A stretch of 64,000 nt of DNA from Spirodela intermedia (Eukaryota; Streptophyta; Magnoliopsida; Alismatales; Araceae). A program made the position numbers and the translations under genes. The stretch's first letter is position 1. Every line of letters begins with the position of its first letter. The stretch covers positions 5,235,037-5,299,036 of the forward strand of contig LR746274.1 of NCBI GenBank assembly GCA_902729315.2. Direction: 5' to 3'. Positions 49,719 through 62,998 of the stretch are shown here, one piece after another. The notes beneath the pieces were generated by a model. That model did not search any database and was not told where the DNA came from. It was given only the letters and a program-made list of their open reading frames with translations.

Positions 49719-52700
49719 ACTTTGCTGATTGTGTTTTTTTTTTTTTGGGCTTTTTCATTTATTTGGGATTTAGTTGATTAAGTGTGCATCCGTTATTCAT
49801 CCATCTGGAGTGTTAGTGGGTGTCTATTTGTTAGTGTTGATGTTCATGTCTGACGTTTGTGTTTGGTGGTGAGAAGTGTCTTATCATTTATCTAATATTG
49901 GAAATTTTTGAATTTTCGTCTTCACATACATTGTTTCCTCCTATTCATATGTTGATTCACCTATCTCTTTGTGCCTATTTATGAGTATTGCCATGCTGGT
50001 TTATCCATCTTCTCTAGTATATGATTATTTTGAGTATTCAAGACCTTGCTAATACTTCTATCTTTCTTGGGTTTTTTTCCCTATTTGTGCATCTATCGAC
50101 CGACTTTCCTGTCTTTAGATGACAGAAAGGTCCACAATCAGTTTGATTGTGATATCATTTCCCTCTTTTCTACCATCTTGGTTTGTGATGTTGCTTCAGA
50201 TTTGACATCTGATACGGTTCACGGCGCAAGATACGGTTCACATAACAATGACATGGTTGCCAGGCTATGACCACTCAATTGGCGTTTGGCATATGAGTTC
50301 TCCTCTTCCCTAGATCTCTGAGCCAATATCTGGGCTAATCTGCGGTCTCAACACTAGAGTTACCTTGCTTCTATTTTCATTGACACTTTGGATTTGCCAC
50401 GAGGACGTAGTTCTGCACTAAAATAAGTTCTACTTAAGGTGGATATTTGCACTGAAGATTGAATTATGAACCTTCTGGAATGAGAAATAAGCAGTGTTGC
50501 CTGCGTTAGGCATTTCCTTTTCTCATTATGAAGAAATTCATCAAAGCATGATCTACCATTCTTCTATCTCATCAAGTCTCTGCGACTCACATGTGGGCAG
50601 TAAGCAGTTCTAGTGGCATTGGTGAACTCATTTAATGATTTCTGGTGTTAAGGTGATGTTTAGAAAGCTACCTACAGCGGCAATATCATACATCTGGCTA
50701 GCACATATATGAGTTAATAGTTCATACATCTGGCTACCTACAGTTTGAGGCTACCTTTTTGTGCCTTTCTTTAGAAGCCTCCCTCCATGCCGTCACCCTC
50801 TTTGTTGAAAATTTGGTCCTTAAAGGAATGGTTGGACCTTTTTGATCATCCCACAAGGATAATTACAGGACTTTGACCGCAATCTATCTGCAATTTAGAA
50901 GTCCAAGAACAATTAGCTCATCATCATCATATTTCAGGATATGCCAAGCATAATATCAGCAAAATCTTCTGGAAATAAAAAAGGACTTCCGCCATTTTCA
51001 AACATGGTTCTTATTTTGATAAGAACATGAGCAGATGCAAATATGAGCATAATTTATCTGTGTCGTGTTTTAAAATGGTTATCAGGCATGCTACATGTCA
51101 CACGCTCAGTGACATTCTCTGCAACGCAGCATTCATAGTTTATGCAACAGAAATCTTTACTGATGCTGATGTGAAATGATTTCCTGCTCTTTCGGCTCAG
51201 TCTATAAGAACAGATTTTAAATGGTTCACAATCACAATTTTTCTGTTCATATGGCATGATAAGTTTATATGTGTCAACCTACCAGAGACCTTAATCTCTG
51301 TAGGTGGGGGTGTGTTGGCTTCTTTGACTTTTTTAATAAAATGGTGCCGGTTGCTGTTCTTTTAGCCTGGTTTAGAAATTTATTTATTTGATGTGGTCAA
51401 ACTTATGGGGCCCAGGTTGACATCTGGGAAGGTCGCAAGGTCTTCGGCTCTCGTGGGCAGACTCTGAAAGATGAGATTTTCGGGAGAAAACTCAATACTG
51501 ACGTGAATAGAAACATAAAGGGTCCCAACAGCAAATTAGTGAGTGACCCTGGGTTTCTTCCTCTCTCTATATTCTCATGGACAATCGCTCCTCGGGATGG
51601 GTTTCCCTCCCTCCTCCGCAGATGTGGATCCTGGTTTATTAACTTCCTCCTGCCTTTGTTCTATCTCAGAATCAGTCTGTCGGAGATGTACTGGAGAAGC
51701 TCATTTCTAACTACAAGCGTGTGTATGAGGGTCCTGTGGATGAACTCATTCTATTGGACAGATGTCAGAATGCCATTAGCTCTATTGAGAAAGTGGAGAA
51801 GGACATGGATGGCAACCTCATGTTAGGTAATTTCAGCTGTCTGGATGCATTAATCCATTTTATATTAAATATTTGTGCAATTTGGATGATATATCCCGGT
51901 GCCTTTTTGAGTTCTTCTTATTCATAATAAATAAATAAAGAAATAAATAAATAATAAACATTTGAAAGAGATAATTGGAGGATTCTTTGGTTCTCTTCAC
52001 TATTCCGCAGGAGATGTCAACGGCTCACAGGTTGTGGAGGAGTTGGAGGGGCAGCATATGATCTTAAGAGAGTGCGTTGAACAATTGAAAATGGCTGAAT
52101 CATCAAGAGTGTCTCTTGTCTCAAATCTAAGGGAGGCACTTCATGAGCAGGTGGGGTCAACTCGCTGAAGTCAACCATGAGAACCCATAAGATTCTCGTA
52201 TAGTTTCTCTCTAAATTTGCTTCGAATCGAAATATGTTTCATCTTAATTTTGAATCCAGTGTTACTTGCTTTACAGGAATTAAAGCTAGAGCAAGTTCGT
52301 AAGCACCTTCAGGTATTTTCTGGCTAATATTCATTCTCAGAAGATATATATATCCCATCTTACTCTGCTTTGCCTCAAGAACTAATGTTTTTTTTTTGGT
52401 TGCTCCCCTTTATCCGATCAAGTGGCTAATATTTGATTTTTTTTCTTCCAAATTCTTTTGGTTTCTCTCATGTTGAGCAATATTTAATCACATTTTAATG
52501 AGTTTAGAAATTAATAAACAATCATCATCAAAAAAATTCATCAGTCATTTTTTAGTAAAAAAATGGACGAGCTTGAGAGCCAGAGGGCTTCTTGAAAATG
52601 AAATTATCTTTTGATATTTTTTTTGAAAAACATTATTGTGTATATTTTCGTCTTCAGGCTTCTCAGCTTCGATTAGAGCAGGCAGGGAGCATCTCGCAGC

Positions 52701-53422
52701 GGCTGGGTACTCTCAACAACGGGCAATCACCAAATGAAATCAGGGTGTTCTCTGAGCCACCGCCCACGTTCATCGAAGAAGCTCAGTCTCCTCCCACAGG
52801 GAAGGAACAGCCTGCTACCGTCAACTACATCCAGCAGGAGCCTGCGTTGGGCGGCACTGCCGACTCCGAAGAGCACCGGAAGACAGCCGCCGCCGCCGTG
52901 GCGGCCAAGCTCACGGCCTCCTCTTCCTCCGCCGAGATGCTCAGCTACGTCCTCTCCTCTCTGGCCTCAGAGGGCACAATCCACCCGCAGGGGAAAGAAC
53001 AGGAAGAAGCTTCTTCTGACGGTAAGAGACCCAAATTAGAGAGCAGCACGCCCCCATATATCCCTCAACAGGCCTCACAGCTCGCCACTCCCTACCCACT
53101 GAACCCATCGCAGCCTCAGCTCCAGCATGGTTCCCTCCCGGGCCTGCCATTGCAGCCGCCACTGCAGCCGCCCCTGCCCCCAATGCCGCCGCCAGCCCAG
53201 TACATGCAGGTGGGTTCCATGGCTGGTGTGCCTTATGGTTACGGCGCAGTCCCACTGCAGCGGCCGCCGCCGTTGCCCAATTTCCCCATGGGTAGCAACA
53301 TGTCGCCTTATATGGGTCAGCCAAGCCCCTACCAGGGTTTCCAAGCATCAGAGGGGGGGTTCTTCACCCAGCAGCCTCCTCTGCCTGCGGCACCGCCGCC
53401 GCAGTCAGCTTCCCGACAGTGA
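48353..53422 (+). CDS. CID-domain protein, RPRD1-like (RNA polymerase II CTD interacting)
   Basis: Seven coding exons, 48353-48428, 49351-49598, 51416-51538, 51670-51826, 52011-52150, 52277-52312 and 52658-53422, give 514 aa in one frame. Residues 1 to about 135 form a CTD-interacting domain: FNGQILVDKLSKLNSSQQSI, LSHWCIFHRKNAKQVVETWDRQF and YLANDILQNSRRKG are highly characteristic. In yeast Rtt103 and animal RPRD1 this fold binds phosphorylated Pol II CTD and links to termination and phosphatase recruitment; a nuclear role here is inferred. Residues 190-290 look coiled-coil (VEELEGQHMILRECVEQL, LEQVRKHLQASQLRLEQAG). A Ser-rich helix AKLTASSSSAEMLSYVL follows, a basic KRPKLE (383-388) may be a nuclear signal, and the last 110 residues are Pro/Gln-rich. 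Plant relatives are often labelled ENTH/VHS family. The last exon is GC-richer than the earlier ones. Confidence 0.93.
49680..49717. repeat. (CT)n tract in CID gene intron 2
   Basis: A perfect CT run starting about 80 bases after the donor at 49599. It reads CT on the sense strand. Confidence 0.97.
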
Positions 53423-53555
53423 TACAAAAGGGCTCTGTTTTGGGTTTTGTTCCCGTGCAATTCTCCTGTGCTAAAACATTTCAATACGGGCGTGAAGTTG
53501 GTGTATATTATTATGGTTTGCTGCTAAATCATAAACTTAGAGAATATCATTGATC

Positions 53556-53561
53556 AATAAA
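53556..53561 (+). terminator. Poly(A) signal of the CID gene
   Basis: AATAAA lies 134 bases after the TGA stop, with TGTATATTATTATGG upstream as a plausible far-upstream element. Confidence 0.6.
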
Positions 53562-55779
53562 AGCAGGGCGAGGGGGAGTTCTAGTGCTTGGATCCTCCCA
53601 AACACTAGGGGTTGGGGAATTCCTAGAGAGAATCTAAAATAAGTACCAAGCTAGTAATTTTCTTAAAATGGGTCTGAGGATCTAACGCAGTTCTGATCTG
53701 GGTTTTTTATAAAGCCCTCAAATTTGTTTTTCATGAGGCTTTGAACCTTTTTCGTGTACAGAGGGCCCAAAGGGTTGCGCAAAATTTCCAGGGCTTAAAA
53801 ATAAAATAAATACTAATAATAATAAATAATATATATCCTATGAGCTTATTCAGACAAAGTCACAAGGCGTGATTATCTGGAATTTAAATGTCTTTATTAG
53901 AGAAAAAGTGCGAGTGCCCACAGATAAGGTGAGGGCAAGGAGGGACTCTAATCTTACAAAATTAAACCTTAGAAAAAATGTCAACCGTTTTACTATGATC
54001 ATCATTTCAATGGTGGTAGAAGTGGTAGCTCTTAAAGAGGTGCTGCGTTGGAAGGGAAGGGTCCCTAATGGGAGTGGGAAAGAGTGGCTACGTGGCTGGG
54101 TGACACAAGAAACAATGCCCATTTTACTTATTGAGGTAAAGTTTAAGGCAAAAAAAAACCTATGAGATATTTCATTAGGATGAGATAACTTATGGGTTGT
54201 AAAAAATCTAATTTTCTAAAACGAAGTTGAATATGAAAAATTAACAATGTTTGAAATTAAATACGTTTATGGATAAAAAAAAATAGTTACTAAAAGATTA
54301 TTGACAACTCCATACTGGTCATGAATGGACAATTTTTGATAGGTGACGAATATTTTCAACTATTTCCTAACAAAAATTATTGAAAAATCAAATTCTAAAG
54401 TGCTCTGAGACAAATATAGATAAAAATTATAATATGTCGATAAAAATTAATAGCTTTTAATTTAGTGGTTCTAACTCTACAATTTTAGTAAGTCAAACCC
54501 TTTTGGTTCCGCTGCAATAGTGTGAGTGGACAATGTTGCTAGGTGGAAACTCTTATAAACTAATCCTTGATGAAATCATCATCGCTGACTTGCCAAGAGA
54601 AACTTGGTCAATCCGAGCTGAGCCTATGGGGCTAACTCAGCTCATGAACACCCTGTGTAAGAATGTTGATCACATTTTTTTACTTTAAAAATAAACAGGG
54701 CAGGGGAGAAATAACTATAATCTGATTGGTCAGAGTAGCCAAGAACATAACATTTTGTTAGAGTGAAAACTATTTTGAAACTATTTTAAAACTATTTCCC
54801 ACTGAAAATTCTTAATAATATATGTATATTTTTTCACACCTTCAATGTACGGATGGGACCTAGCAATAGAAATCGTAAATCACTCGTTTTTTATTCTCAA
54901 AAGTCAACCGGGCGTAAGTTCCTCAATCAACGTTAATAATCAGAGGCACCCCATCTACCCCATCTAAGATGCCTAGAGTCAGCACCAGGGCTTGGTCAAA
55001 CAAACAAGCTGGAACCCAGACACCAGTGGTTTGCTTAAAGAACTAACCACTTGTACATTCCACAAGTGCAGGTGAGTCAATGGATTGCGCCCAAGGAAGC
55101 TGAGGCATGCCTGCCACAGCTATGGATGTGACCTGACCTCATCAAAGCCTAGACCCAGGTTGACCATCCCCAAAAAATGGGCCGGGCTGCCCTGGGCAAG
55201 CCCGCTTATACAGATGAAATGAAGCCAGAAAGCAACCCATGATGACGGACTAGCCAAGTACTGGTGAGAAGATTACCTGGGTTGACAACTGAGGGTTGCC
55301 CAACTGGGGTATGGACATTCATAGCTCCAACCAGGCCCACTGTACCGGAGACAATGCAGCCACAGACCCTCCTCGAGCCCATCGTACCTGAAATAAAGGT
55401 ACCAATGAGAGGAATCCAATTCAGATGGAGGAATAAGTATCAGAATGCATCGGAGTTAATGTACTTGGGGAGTTCATAGTTCTTAAAGGCCACCAAAGTG
55501 ATGGCTTTCTGCTTTTCTGCCTGGTTGAGAAGGTAAGCAGAAGCCTAGTTCTACGTAAAAAGAAGATAAATATGGAGATGATCCACATACTGATAGAAAC
55601 ATAATAGCAAATCTTCACAGAAAGTCCCTAGCAGAATGTAAGAAGTTGCTGCAAAAGGAAAGCCCAGATAGAGAAGGAATTCTGGTTCTAGGATCACGCT
55701 TGAAATCTTCATGTACTCAACAGAATTATCATCTCAATATTGAAAAGAATATCATGTAATAATAAAAGCGATATTCCAA
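53562..55779. other. Spacer between convergent CID and pseudouridine synthase genes
   Basis: Mostly AT-rich. A GC-richer block at about 54900-55460 has one 71-codon open frame without recognisable similarity. I considered this block for a missing last exon of the pseudouridine synthase and found no match on the minus strand. Confidence 0.5.
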
Positions 55780-55785
55780 TTTATT
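55780..55785 (-). terminator. Candidate poly(A) signal of the pseudouridine synthase gene
   Basis: The minus strand reads AATAAA about 120 bases after the TAA at 55908-55906. That distance supports transcription ending soon after the predicted stop. Confidence 0.45.
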
Positions 55786-55905
55786 CTGATAATAAATTGC
55801 AGAACGAGTACTGTTTCATCATATTCTGTACTTTGCACAGTAAATTCACAAAAAAGAAAAATCCACTGACAGCGAAAGATCTCTGAAGCTGTAAGCCAAG
55901 GTGTG

Positions 55906-58900
55906 TTACCCGGTGGGAGCAAGATTTGGGCAGTGAGTACACATAGGATCGATGTTGAATTCTTCGGCAGGGTTTGAATGTCCACCCATTAGATCAAGTT
56001 CTTCTTGAATAAAACCGGGCATGTAAGTTGCTCTTGATGCAGCTGATCTAGCTGTTCTATCAGATCCCATTCCTTGAGACGATCTAATAGTAGCACTGTT
56101 GGAGAGGTAGAGCATGTCGTTGGCGATGGGGTGGCCTGTATATTTGAGATGAACTCGTATCTACAATATTAAAATAGATAACAATATCAACGGGGAATTC
56201 ACATGGGAATTATTTTTATAAAAAATGAGTATTCAGAAAGTTTATCTAATTTATTATTTGAAAATTTCTGCTCTTTTACCTGGTGGGTCCGTCCGGTGAT
56301 GGGCTTACACAAGACTATGCTATGGTGCCCATTAGTACATATCCTGGTGAACCTTGTGGAGGCCGTCTTCCCCTTGAGAGGTAGTGAATTAGACTGGTCA
56401 GGTGCCTGCACAAGGAGTCTGTAAGTTAATCACCAGGTGGAGCGGGCATCTCCCAGACTTGCTCAACTAAAAAGTCAAACCCAGTGGATCATAACATATG
56501 AAAAGATTGTTGTAACCTAAGGATCCGGCGTAGTTAGGCAGGAAAGATAGATGCAACATGATGGAGGAACCAAATACCTTGATGCCCATGTGGGTGAACT
56601 TATACTACCATTCTTTTTTCAGTATTTCCATAATTGGATGCTTTTGATCTATCTCAAGAACTCAGAGAGTCATCCTTCTACTAACAGTTACGAAGAAAAA
56701 CTAAACCTTCGAGTGTGTTTCAACTTAGCCTTCAAGAGTGCTTTTGAGTATCCATTTGGCATTAATAATAGTTCGTAGGTGTTAACCAGGAGATTTAAGT
56801 TGTCATTGAATTTGAAACTATGTAAAAAGACATCTTCATGTCCGGTCTGACTTTTCAACTCATACATTATGGATAACGAAGACGGACATGATACATATAA
56901 ATGGCACCCAATGCAAAGAAAGTTGACCACGAATTGAACAGGTCTATATATTTCAACCATATGACTTAATTTTTACATTACCACAATTTGAGATCACCTG
57001 CCCATCTTGGGAAAACTTAGAGCTGTTCTTATCATAATTGGGGAAATATTATTCGTCAAACCTTGAGGTATTCTGTGTGATACAACACAGGCTGGTTGAT
57101 AATAACTTTAGCTTATCCACCGGGGAATGGCACTAGGATCAAGTTACTGCATTGAAAGCAAAACCGAGAATGCCAGAAGTGACATAAATTGCGCTATACT
57201 AAGAGGAAAGCATATATTGATTTTCTAAAGAAAGCTATTCCGTCAGTTCTAAACGAGATTAAATAAAGCTATGGAACCAAGAAATCAGAGAAGAGAGATA
57301 CCTCCACTGTGCTCACTCCTTCTCGGGCATTGTAGTTAACATTTACATTGACAACTTGCTGCAGAAAAAAAAAAGCAACATGAAAAATTCACTGTAGACG
57401 CCTGTAGACAAAAGTAGAAACAAAAGAAGCATTTAATTTCAGAAACAAATAACCACACTATCTGTTACAAAACTTATACATCCACTGTCAGGTTCGAACT
57501 TCAATATCAATCTTCGTTATACTTATTTCCATTGTAAATTTTGTGTCAGTCACCTTGGTGGTGAATGCTTCTTGCCCTTAGAGCGAGGCCACAGTAAACC
57601 AAGGTTGGGCTGGATTACATTCCAGATAATCTGTTCTAATTCGTTCCGGAAAAGGTTGAACCCGCCAGTTTCTGAGGCTAGCTTGACCTTGGCCCATTCT
57701 CAACCGAAATTAAAAGCCTAACATTTCGTTTCAGTGTGATAGTAATATACCATTTCAAAAGCGTACTAAGAACGTAAGGGATAAGCAGAATTAATTAATT
57801 CCTAATCACGTAGTTAGCTAACCACTTAACAGGAATCTAACTATTTCATTTCAATCAAGAGAGATTTTTCTGGACGATCTTAATTTTGTGATTGCCCAAG
57901 TGAGATGAAATACGTTCATTGAGAGTAATGACATACCAACTTAACTTACGTTCATAGTTCCTGATAATTATTTCAATCAGGTATGAGAATGATCATCCAT
58001 TCCTCAAAGATGAAATCGATGTGGAATTAAGTAGTGGCTTACAAGCAGATGGATACTATAAGTTGCCAATTTTTCAGCCAACGGAAGATGAGGAGTACCT
58101 CTCCTTCAGGAAATACGCCAATAACCTTAGCAATATATTCTTTTTGCAGCAGTCCTGCCTCGATCTGTAGCAAAAGAGAAATTATTAGGACGTCTAGGAA
58201 AGATAGACGAACTCAAATAAACTGTTTTCCAAGAAAAACTTTTAAGTGTAGAGAAGCTACGTTTTAGAGATCTGACAACTTAAGGTCTTCACGCAAATGT
58301 GAAGATCCATATTTTAGCTCACAGAAAAAATGCTTGTCCGTGTAACAAGCAACAGAACAATAGAAGAAAAAATATTAAAGTGTATGCAAAGTGTGCCACC
58401 TCTGGTGATACTAGGAATGGCCGGCTTCCAGTAAAAAAACAGATTAAAAACGAGTTCAAAAGGATACAACATAACCTGTTGTCTGAGTTGGTCCGCTTTG
58501 TCAGCAGTCCTGGCAAAAATAAGAAGGCCAGAGACCAAACGATCTAGGCGATGCACAGCTGAAAAAATCAGTTTATCGTCAAGGAAATCATAGTAAAATC
58601 AAGGAATATAAATAACTTAAGAATAATATAGTACGGAAAAGACCAGCCCCCACACACAAGTTCATGCTCATAAAAATTCTCTCATTTGGACTTATTAGGA
58701 TACGAAACAGAGGCGCTAAGCCATTTTCAGCCTGCAGAATCCCAACAACAGTATTCTTACGATACTGGCCGCATGGATGCACCTGCGTAAAAAAGGAACT
58801 ATATCATTTAAATTCTTTTTACCCATATGAAAATAAGGCAAATTCAATATATTTTTTCTAGGTCAACTGATATAATTGCCGATAGCTACCGAAAAGCTAA

Positions 58901-61900
58901 TAAAATTAAAAATTTCAAAATACATTTCATTTTAAAGTTTATTAAAAACACTGATGAAGGGTCAGGATGTTTCAAGAAGACTAGAAAAAATGCATGATGA
59001 CTCCAACATATAGCAGACATTAGATCAGTTTTAGATTAAATCAAAAGAAAGCTCTAGAGGAAAAATCAAGACCATGTAAGAAGGCAGGATAAGAACTTGT
59101 CGTGACAGAACCTGAGCATGGGTGTTCCCATCTTTGCATGCTGCACATTAAACTTCCCCTTAGTTGTACTCTAAATACACAATTATTCACCACTACGAAT
59201 ACAAATTATTGCCACCCCCACTGATTGTGTTATATTTGCACTTTGTGCAATGGAGATTAGAGCATTATAGTTATGGCTTAAACTATGATAAATGAGCTAA
59301 ATTAACCTTCCATTAATCTTCTAACCTGATTAACTCCACGGTACAAGGAAAACTTGGTTTCCACCAAGAACACCAATTTACAAGTAATCAAGGATCCTTA
59401 GTGTAACCTAGAATGTGCTCGTGGTTCATTCCCACGTCACTCCAACTAGGATCCTGAGCCTGATATATCGTCCACTTCAGCTATGCTCCATAGCCACAGA
59501 GAAATATCGCCTCTAAAAAGGCTAAAGAATGGTCGGGTAGCAAAATCAACAGAGGGCTATCAGAAACGGAAGTTGCCATAGATCCTGGCAACACTTCAAA
59601 AGTGTTCAAAACCATTAGATATGAGCATTGTTTTCGTGGCATCACCGGCAACAAGGATACCACTACAACATGTTGGTCAGCATGCCTGCCACCACTGCTC
59701 ATGCTGATACATGAGCATGAAACTGGTGTAATGGCCCCAACCATCAGTGCTTTTTCATCACACGCATGCTTCTGGTTCTACTGCCAAAGTCAAAAGTACG
59801 GTTCCCGTTCTAGTTCGAAAGCCATCATGTGAAGATGTATCAACAATTCCTTCTGATTCATGGGCTGAAATAAGACAGATGTGACGGTCTCCTTTGCAGA
59901 TCTCGGTAGTCATCTTATAAAATGCCAACCACAGTGCAACATGTAATATTATCTGCTGGTCCGCAACTCATTACTTAGGAGATCTTTCTACTATTTCCTC
60001 TTTCCGGATGGTTAGTGAAAGATATTATTCGTCAACCGTTTTGTCCATTTTATCTTTCTAACCAAGTACTCAAATTTTCTAATCCACAAAAGAAAGACTC
60101 TCATATAGGGACTACATCAAGGGGAATTTCCTGTTTCATTGATTTCTTCCACTCCCTAGATCTCTTGTTATTACCATGAGAATTTCCAAAGGATACGTTA
60201 AAATGAAGAGGAGTCAGGAATATTGACTACATCAGGGGATATTTCCTGTTTCATTGATTTCTTCAACCTACAAGACATCTTGTTATTAGCATCAAACTTC
60301 CAATGGAAAACGTTTAAATGAAGAAGGATTAGAGAAACTTCTAACATCAACTTGTAATTATGTATTTTTAGACAGAGTTGTATCACGTTACAAACAGAAA
60401 ATGAATTAAATTTCATGAAGGGGTTCTTTGTTAGATTCCACATTGCCATTCTTACTTAGATGTGCTTATCTAGTCATCGTCCTTTATTACTACACTTTAT
60501 CATGTTCCCTCCCTGCATGAATTGAACACATCTACTAATTGGCTAATCATTATAAGAATTTCCATGTGATTCTTTAAATGGAAGAATGATCTGAAAGGTT
60601 CCAGACATCAACTTCAGACAGAGTTGTACCATGTTCCAAATAAATATGAAGCTTTCATGAAGGGATTATCTGCCAGATTCTACATTTTACACTCTCAATC
60701 ACTGAATAGCTCAGCCCAAATGTCATCGATCCAAGAATGCATGGAACAAGATCATTTAAAATAATAGCACGTGACGAAAAATAAGAACTTGGAATGAAAG
60801 TGGAGAGGGAGATCAATTATTCATAAAAAAGGAGTAAAATGAAATTAACGTACTGGAACAGAAGCTGGCTTGCAAACAGTCAAAATATCTTGTTCTTCAT
60901 GAAGGACGGGGATATCCCAGGCCATCACTGGAGGTTCATGCCTGGGAAGCTAAAAGACATAGTCGTGAATTTTATTTCTAAAGACAGTTCAATGAACAAA
61001 AAACACCAAAATCATTAAAAAAAGTATGAACTATATTAATCTTTTTGAGAAACTAAGAGAATAAATAGTTCAGCTTGGGATTTAGAACTAATGAACAAAA
61101 GTGACATCTTTGGTGCTCACAAGGGTGTAAAATTAATGCATTTCTTCTGCAATTAAGGATTGCAGAAAACTATAGCAGCCACGAAACTAGAAATCTAGAA
61201 GAAATTTCCAAGGTAATTGGCTTAAAATGCCAATAAGTGAGGGGAACCATGAGCCAAAAAGATAGATGATCCAGTTCTATGGACAGCATCATGACTTCCT
61301 AGGTAACTAAAAACCACTGAATATACTAAATAAAAACATATAGGTGAAACATGGACACACACTAAAATGGCTAAAGCTCAGTATTAAACACATTTAAGGA
61401 TATAACAACAACCTGAGTTACACATAAGCTGAGAGCACTTAGAGAATGAAATAACCTGTGTAAAAAGTGGCTTATTTTCTGAGATGACCGGAGAACATAT
61501 GTTATAGGAACTATTTGTCCGTCTACTTGGATCCTTCCAGATTTGACAGCACTAACCTGGCAAGCACAATTAAACTGAAAGTTAGTGCACTAAAAGGAAC
61601 CTGAGAAGAGACAAGGGAAATATATTTTATTGAACAAGTTTTCTTTCTTATACAGGTCAGATTGATTTCAATGTTGAGAATGTCAATTTTATTTACAACT
61701 ACGATTTTGTTGTACTGTGCTGTGTAGCTGTTTCAAGAAAAAAGAAAAGTTTGCGGAGAGCAGGTTACTTCATAGAAATGGTAGGTACACTTTTCCCAAA
61801 CAGAGATAGAACATGGGATTGTTACTTATAGGAAATGGGTGCCAATATAAATTTATATACGGTAAGATGACTCGACATGATTTTCCCTTCTGTAAATCAA

Positions 61901-61965
61901 TACAACCAAAACAATAGCTCGATTATCTGGTTCATCTACGCCACGTATGTGCGTGAGAAAGTGAT

Positions 61966-61996
<31 letters not shown>

Positions 61997-62415
61997 TGTC
62001 AGTCCGTACGAAGTATTCATAAGGCCGTCCCTTGAATTCCTCAGCAAACATGTCCACAATTGTCTTCCCCGCCCATCGATTTTTAACCTACACAAATTTC
62101 CCGAACAAGATTAAGCAGGCGCTAGAACAACACGAGTTAATAACCTCATCAGAGAAGGCAAGAAGGAAGAGAGGATGGGGAAGGAACCTTACGTGGGAGA
62201 TGAACTCGAAGTAGTACGGCCTCACAAAGCGCCTCCCTGCACCATTCCCGCCTCCGACACAAATCATTCACATGAAAACACAAGCAATGATGCCCATAGA
62301 GAAGTAAGGAGGCCGATTTAGTGGCGGCTGAGATCAGGGTTTCCGATTTACCGTTGCGGCGGACGTAGTCCTTGGCCTCCGGCGGGTTCGCCGGCGTTTG
62401 CCACACGATCTCCAT
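55906..62415 (-). CDS. RluA-family RNA pseudouridine synthase (plant RNA pseudouridine synthase 7 type)
   Basis: Eleven exons on the minus strand, 62415-62352, 62236-62193, 62087-62010, 61556-61456, 60941-60854, 58782-58704, 58558-58476, 58164-58099, 57358-57302, 56405-56280 and 56160-55906, give 346 aa in one frame. It converts uridine to pseudouridine in RNA; the target is not visible. An S4-like RNA-binding part (VSAVKSGRIQVDGQIVP) precedes the catalytic core. HRLDRLVSGLLIFAR holds the catalytic Asp157, and GRTHQIRVHL (258-267) is the second conserved motif. The start is the first ATG before VWQTPANPPEAKDYV, a conserved plant N terminus. The product ends at CTHCPNLAPTG, where a TAA overlaps a possible GT donor; relatives continue for some 30 residues. 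The gene carries a long intron (58783-60853) and a CT tract just inside intron 3. Compartment is not clear. Confidence 0.92.
60110..60690. repeat. Diverged tandem repeats in pseudouridine synthase intron 5
   Basis: GACTACATCA(A)GGGGA followed by TTTCCTGTTTCATTGATTTC occurs at 60110 and 60225, 115 bases apart. The following sequence TAAATGAAG, AGACAGAGTTGTA, TTTCATGAAGGG and AGATTC recurs again near 60575-60685. Confidence 0.8.
61971..61996. repeat. (GA)13 tract in pseudouridine synthase intron 3
   Basis: A perfect GA run on the plus strand, 8-33 bases beyond the donor of exon 3 (62009 downward). On the sense strand it reads CT. Confidence 0.97.
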
Positions 62416-62967
62416 CGCCGGCGCCGCCGTGCCACCTGTTACAGCCGCCGGGAAGGAGCAGAAGCTCACGGTTAGAACGGGGGGGTAAACGGGATCCCAC
62501 GTTGGCCATTCGGATCCAATCGGGCAGCCGGGTCGGATTTAATTATTTATATTTTACGAAAATAAATATTTCTGACAAAACCCGTAATATTATGAAAGAA
62601 TTTTTGTAATAATCTAGTTACTACAAGATTTTTACGACAATTTCCACCTCCCCCAATTGAAAAACGATATAACTAATATTCTAGAGGAGCATGTCAGTAA
62701 ACCTCCCCCTCTCTCTCTCTCTCTATCTATCAACAAAGCAATAGACGGTATAGGTAGAAGATTTTTTATATTTAATTCCTTATTAAGAATCCCCTCGCCT
62801 CCTCCACCCCATGCAGCCATGCACGAGAGAGAGAGAGAGGGGGGGGAGGGAGAGAGAGAGAGTGAATGAGTGGAGGGAGGGAGAGAGTGAGTGGAGAGAG
62901 AGAGAGAGAGAGAAAGTGAGTGGGGAGAGAGGGGGAGAGGGAGTCAGTGAGGGAGAGAAAGAGAGAA

Positions 62968-62998
<31 letters not shown>

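Noticed and set aside
57488-57505. GGTTCGAACTT resembling a tRNA T-loop
   Set aside because: No acceptor stem, anticodon arm or A box around it.
62416-62469. Upstream extension of the pseudouridine synthase from GTG at 62469
   Set aside because: The codon is GTG, not ATG. The ATG at 62415 directly precedes the conserved VWQTPANPP block.
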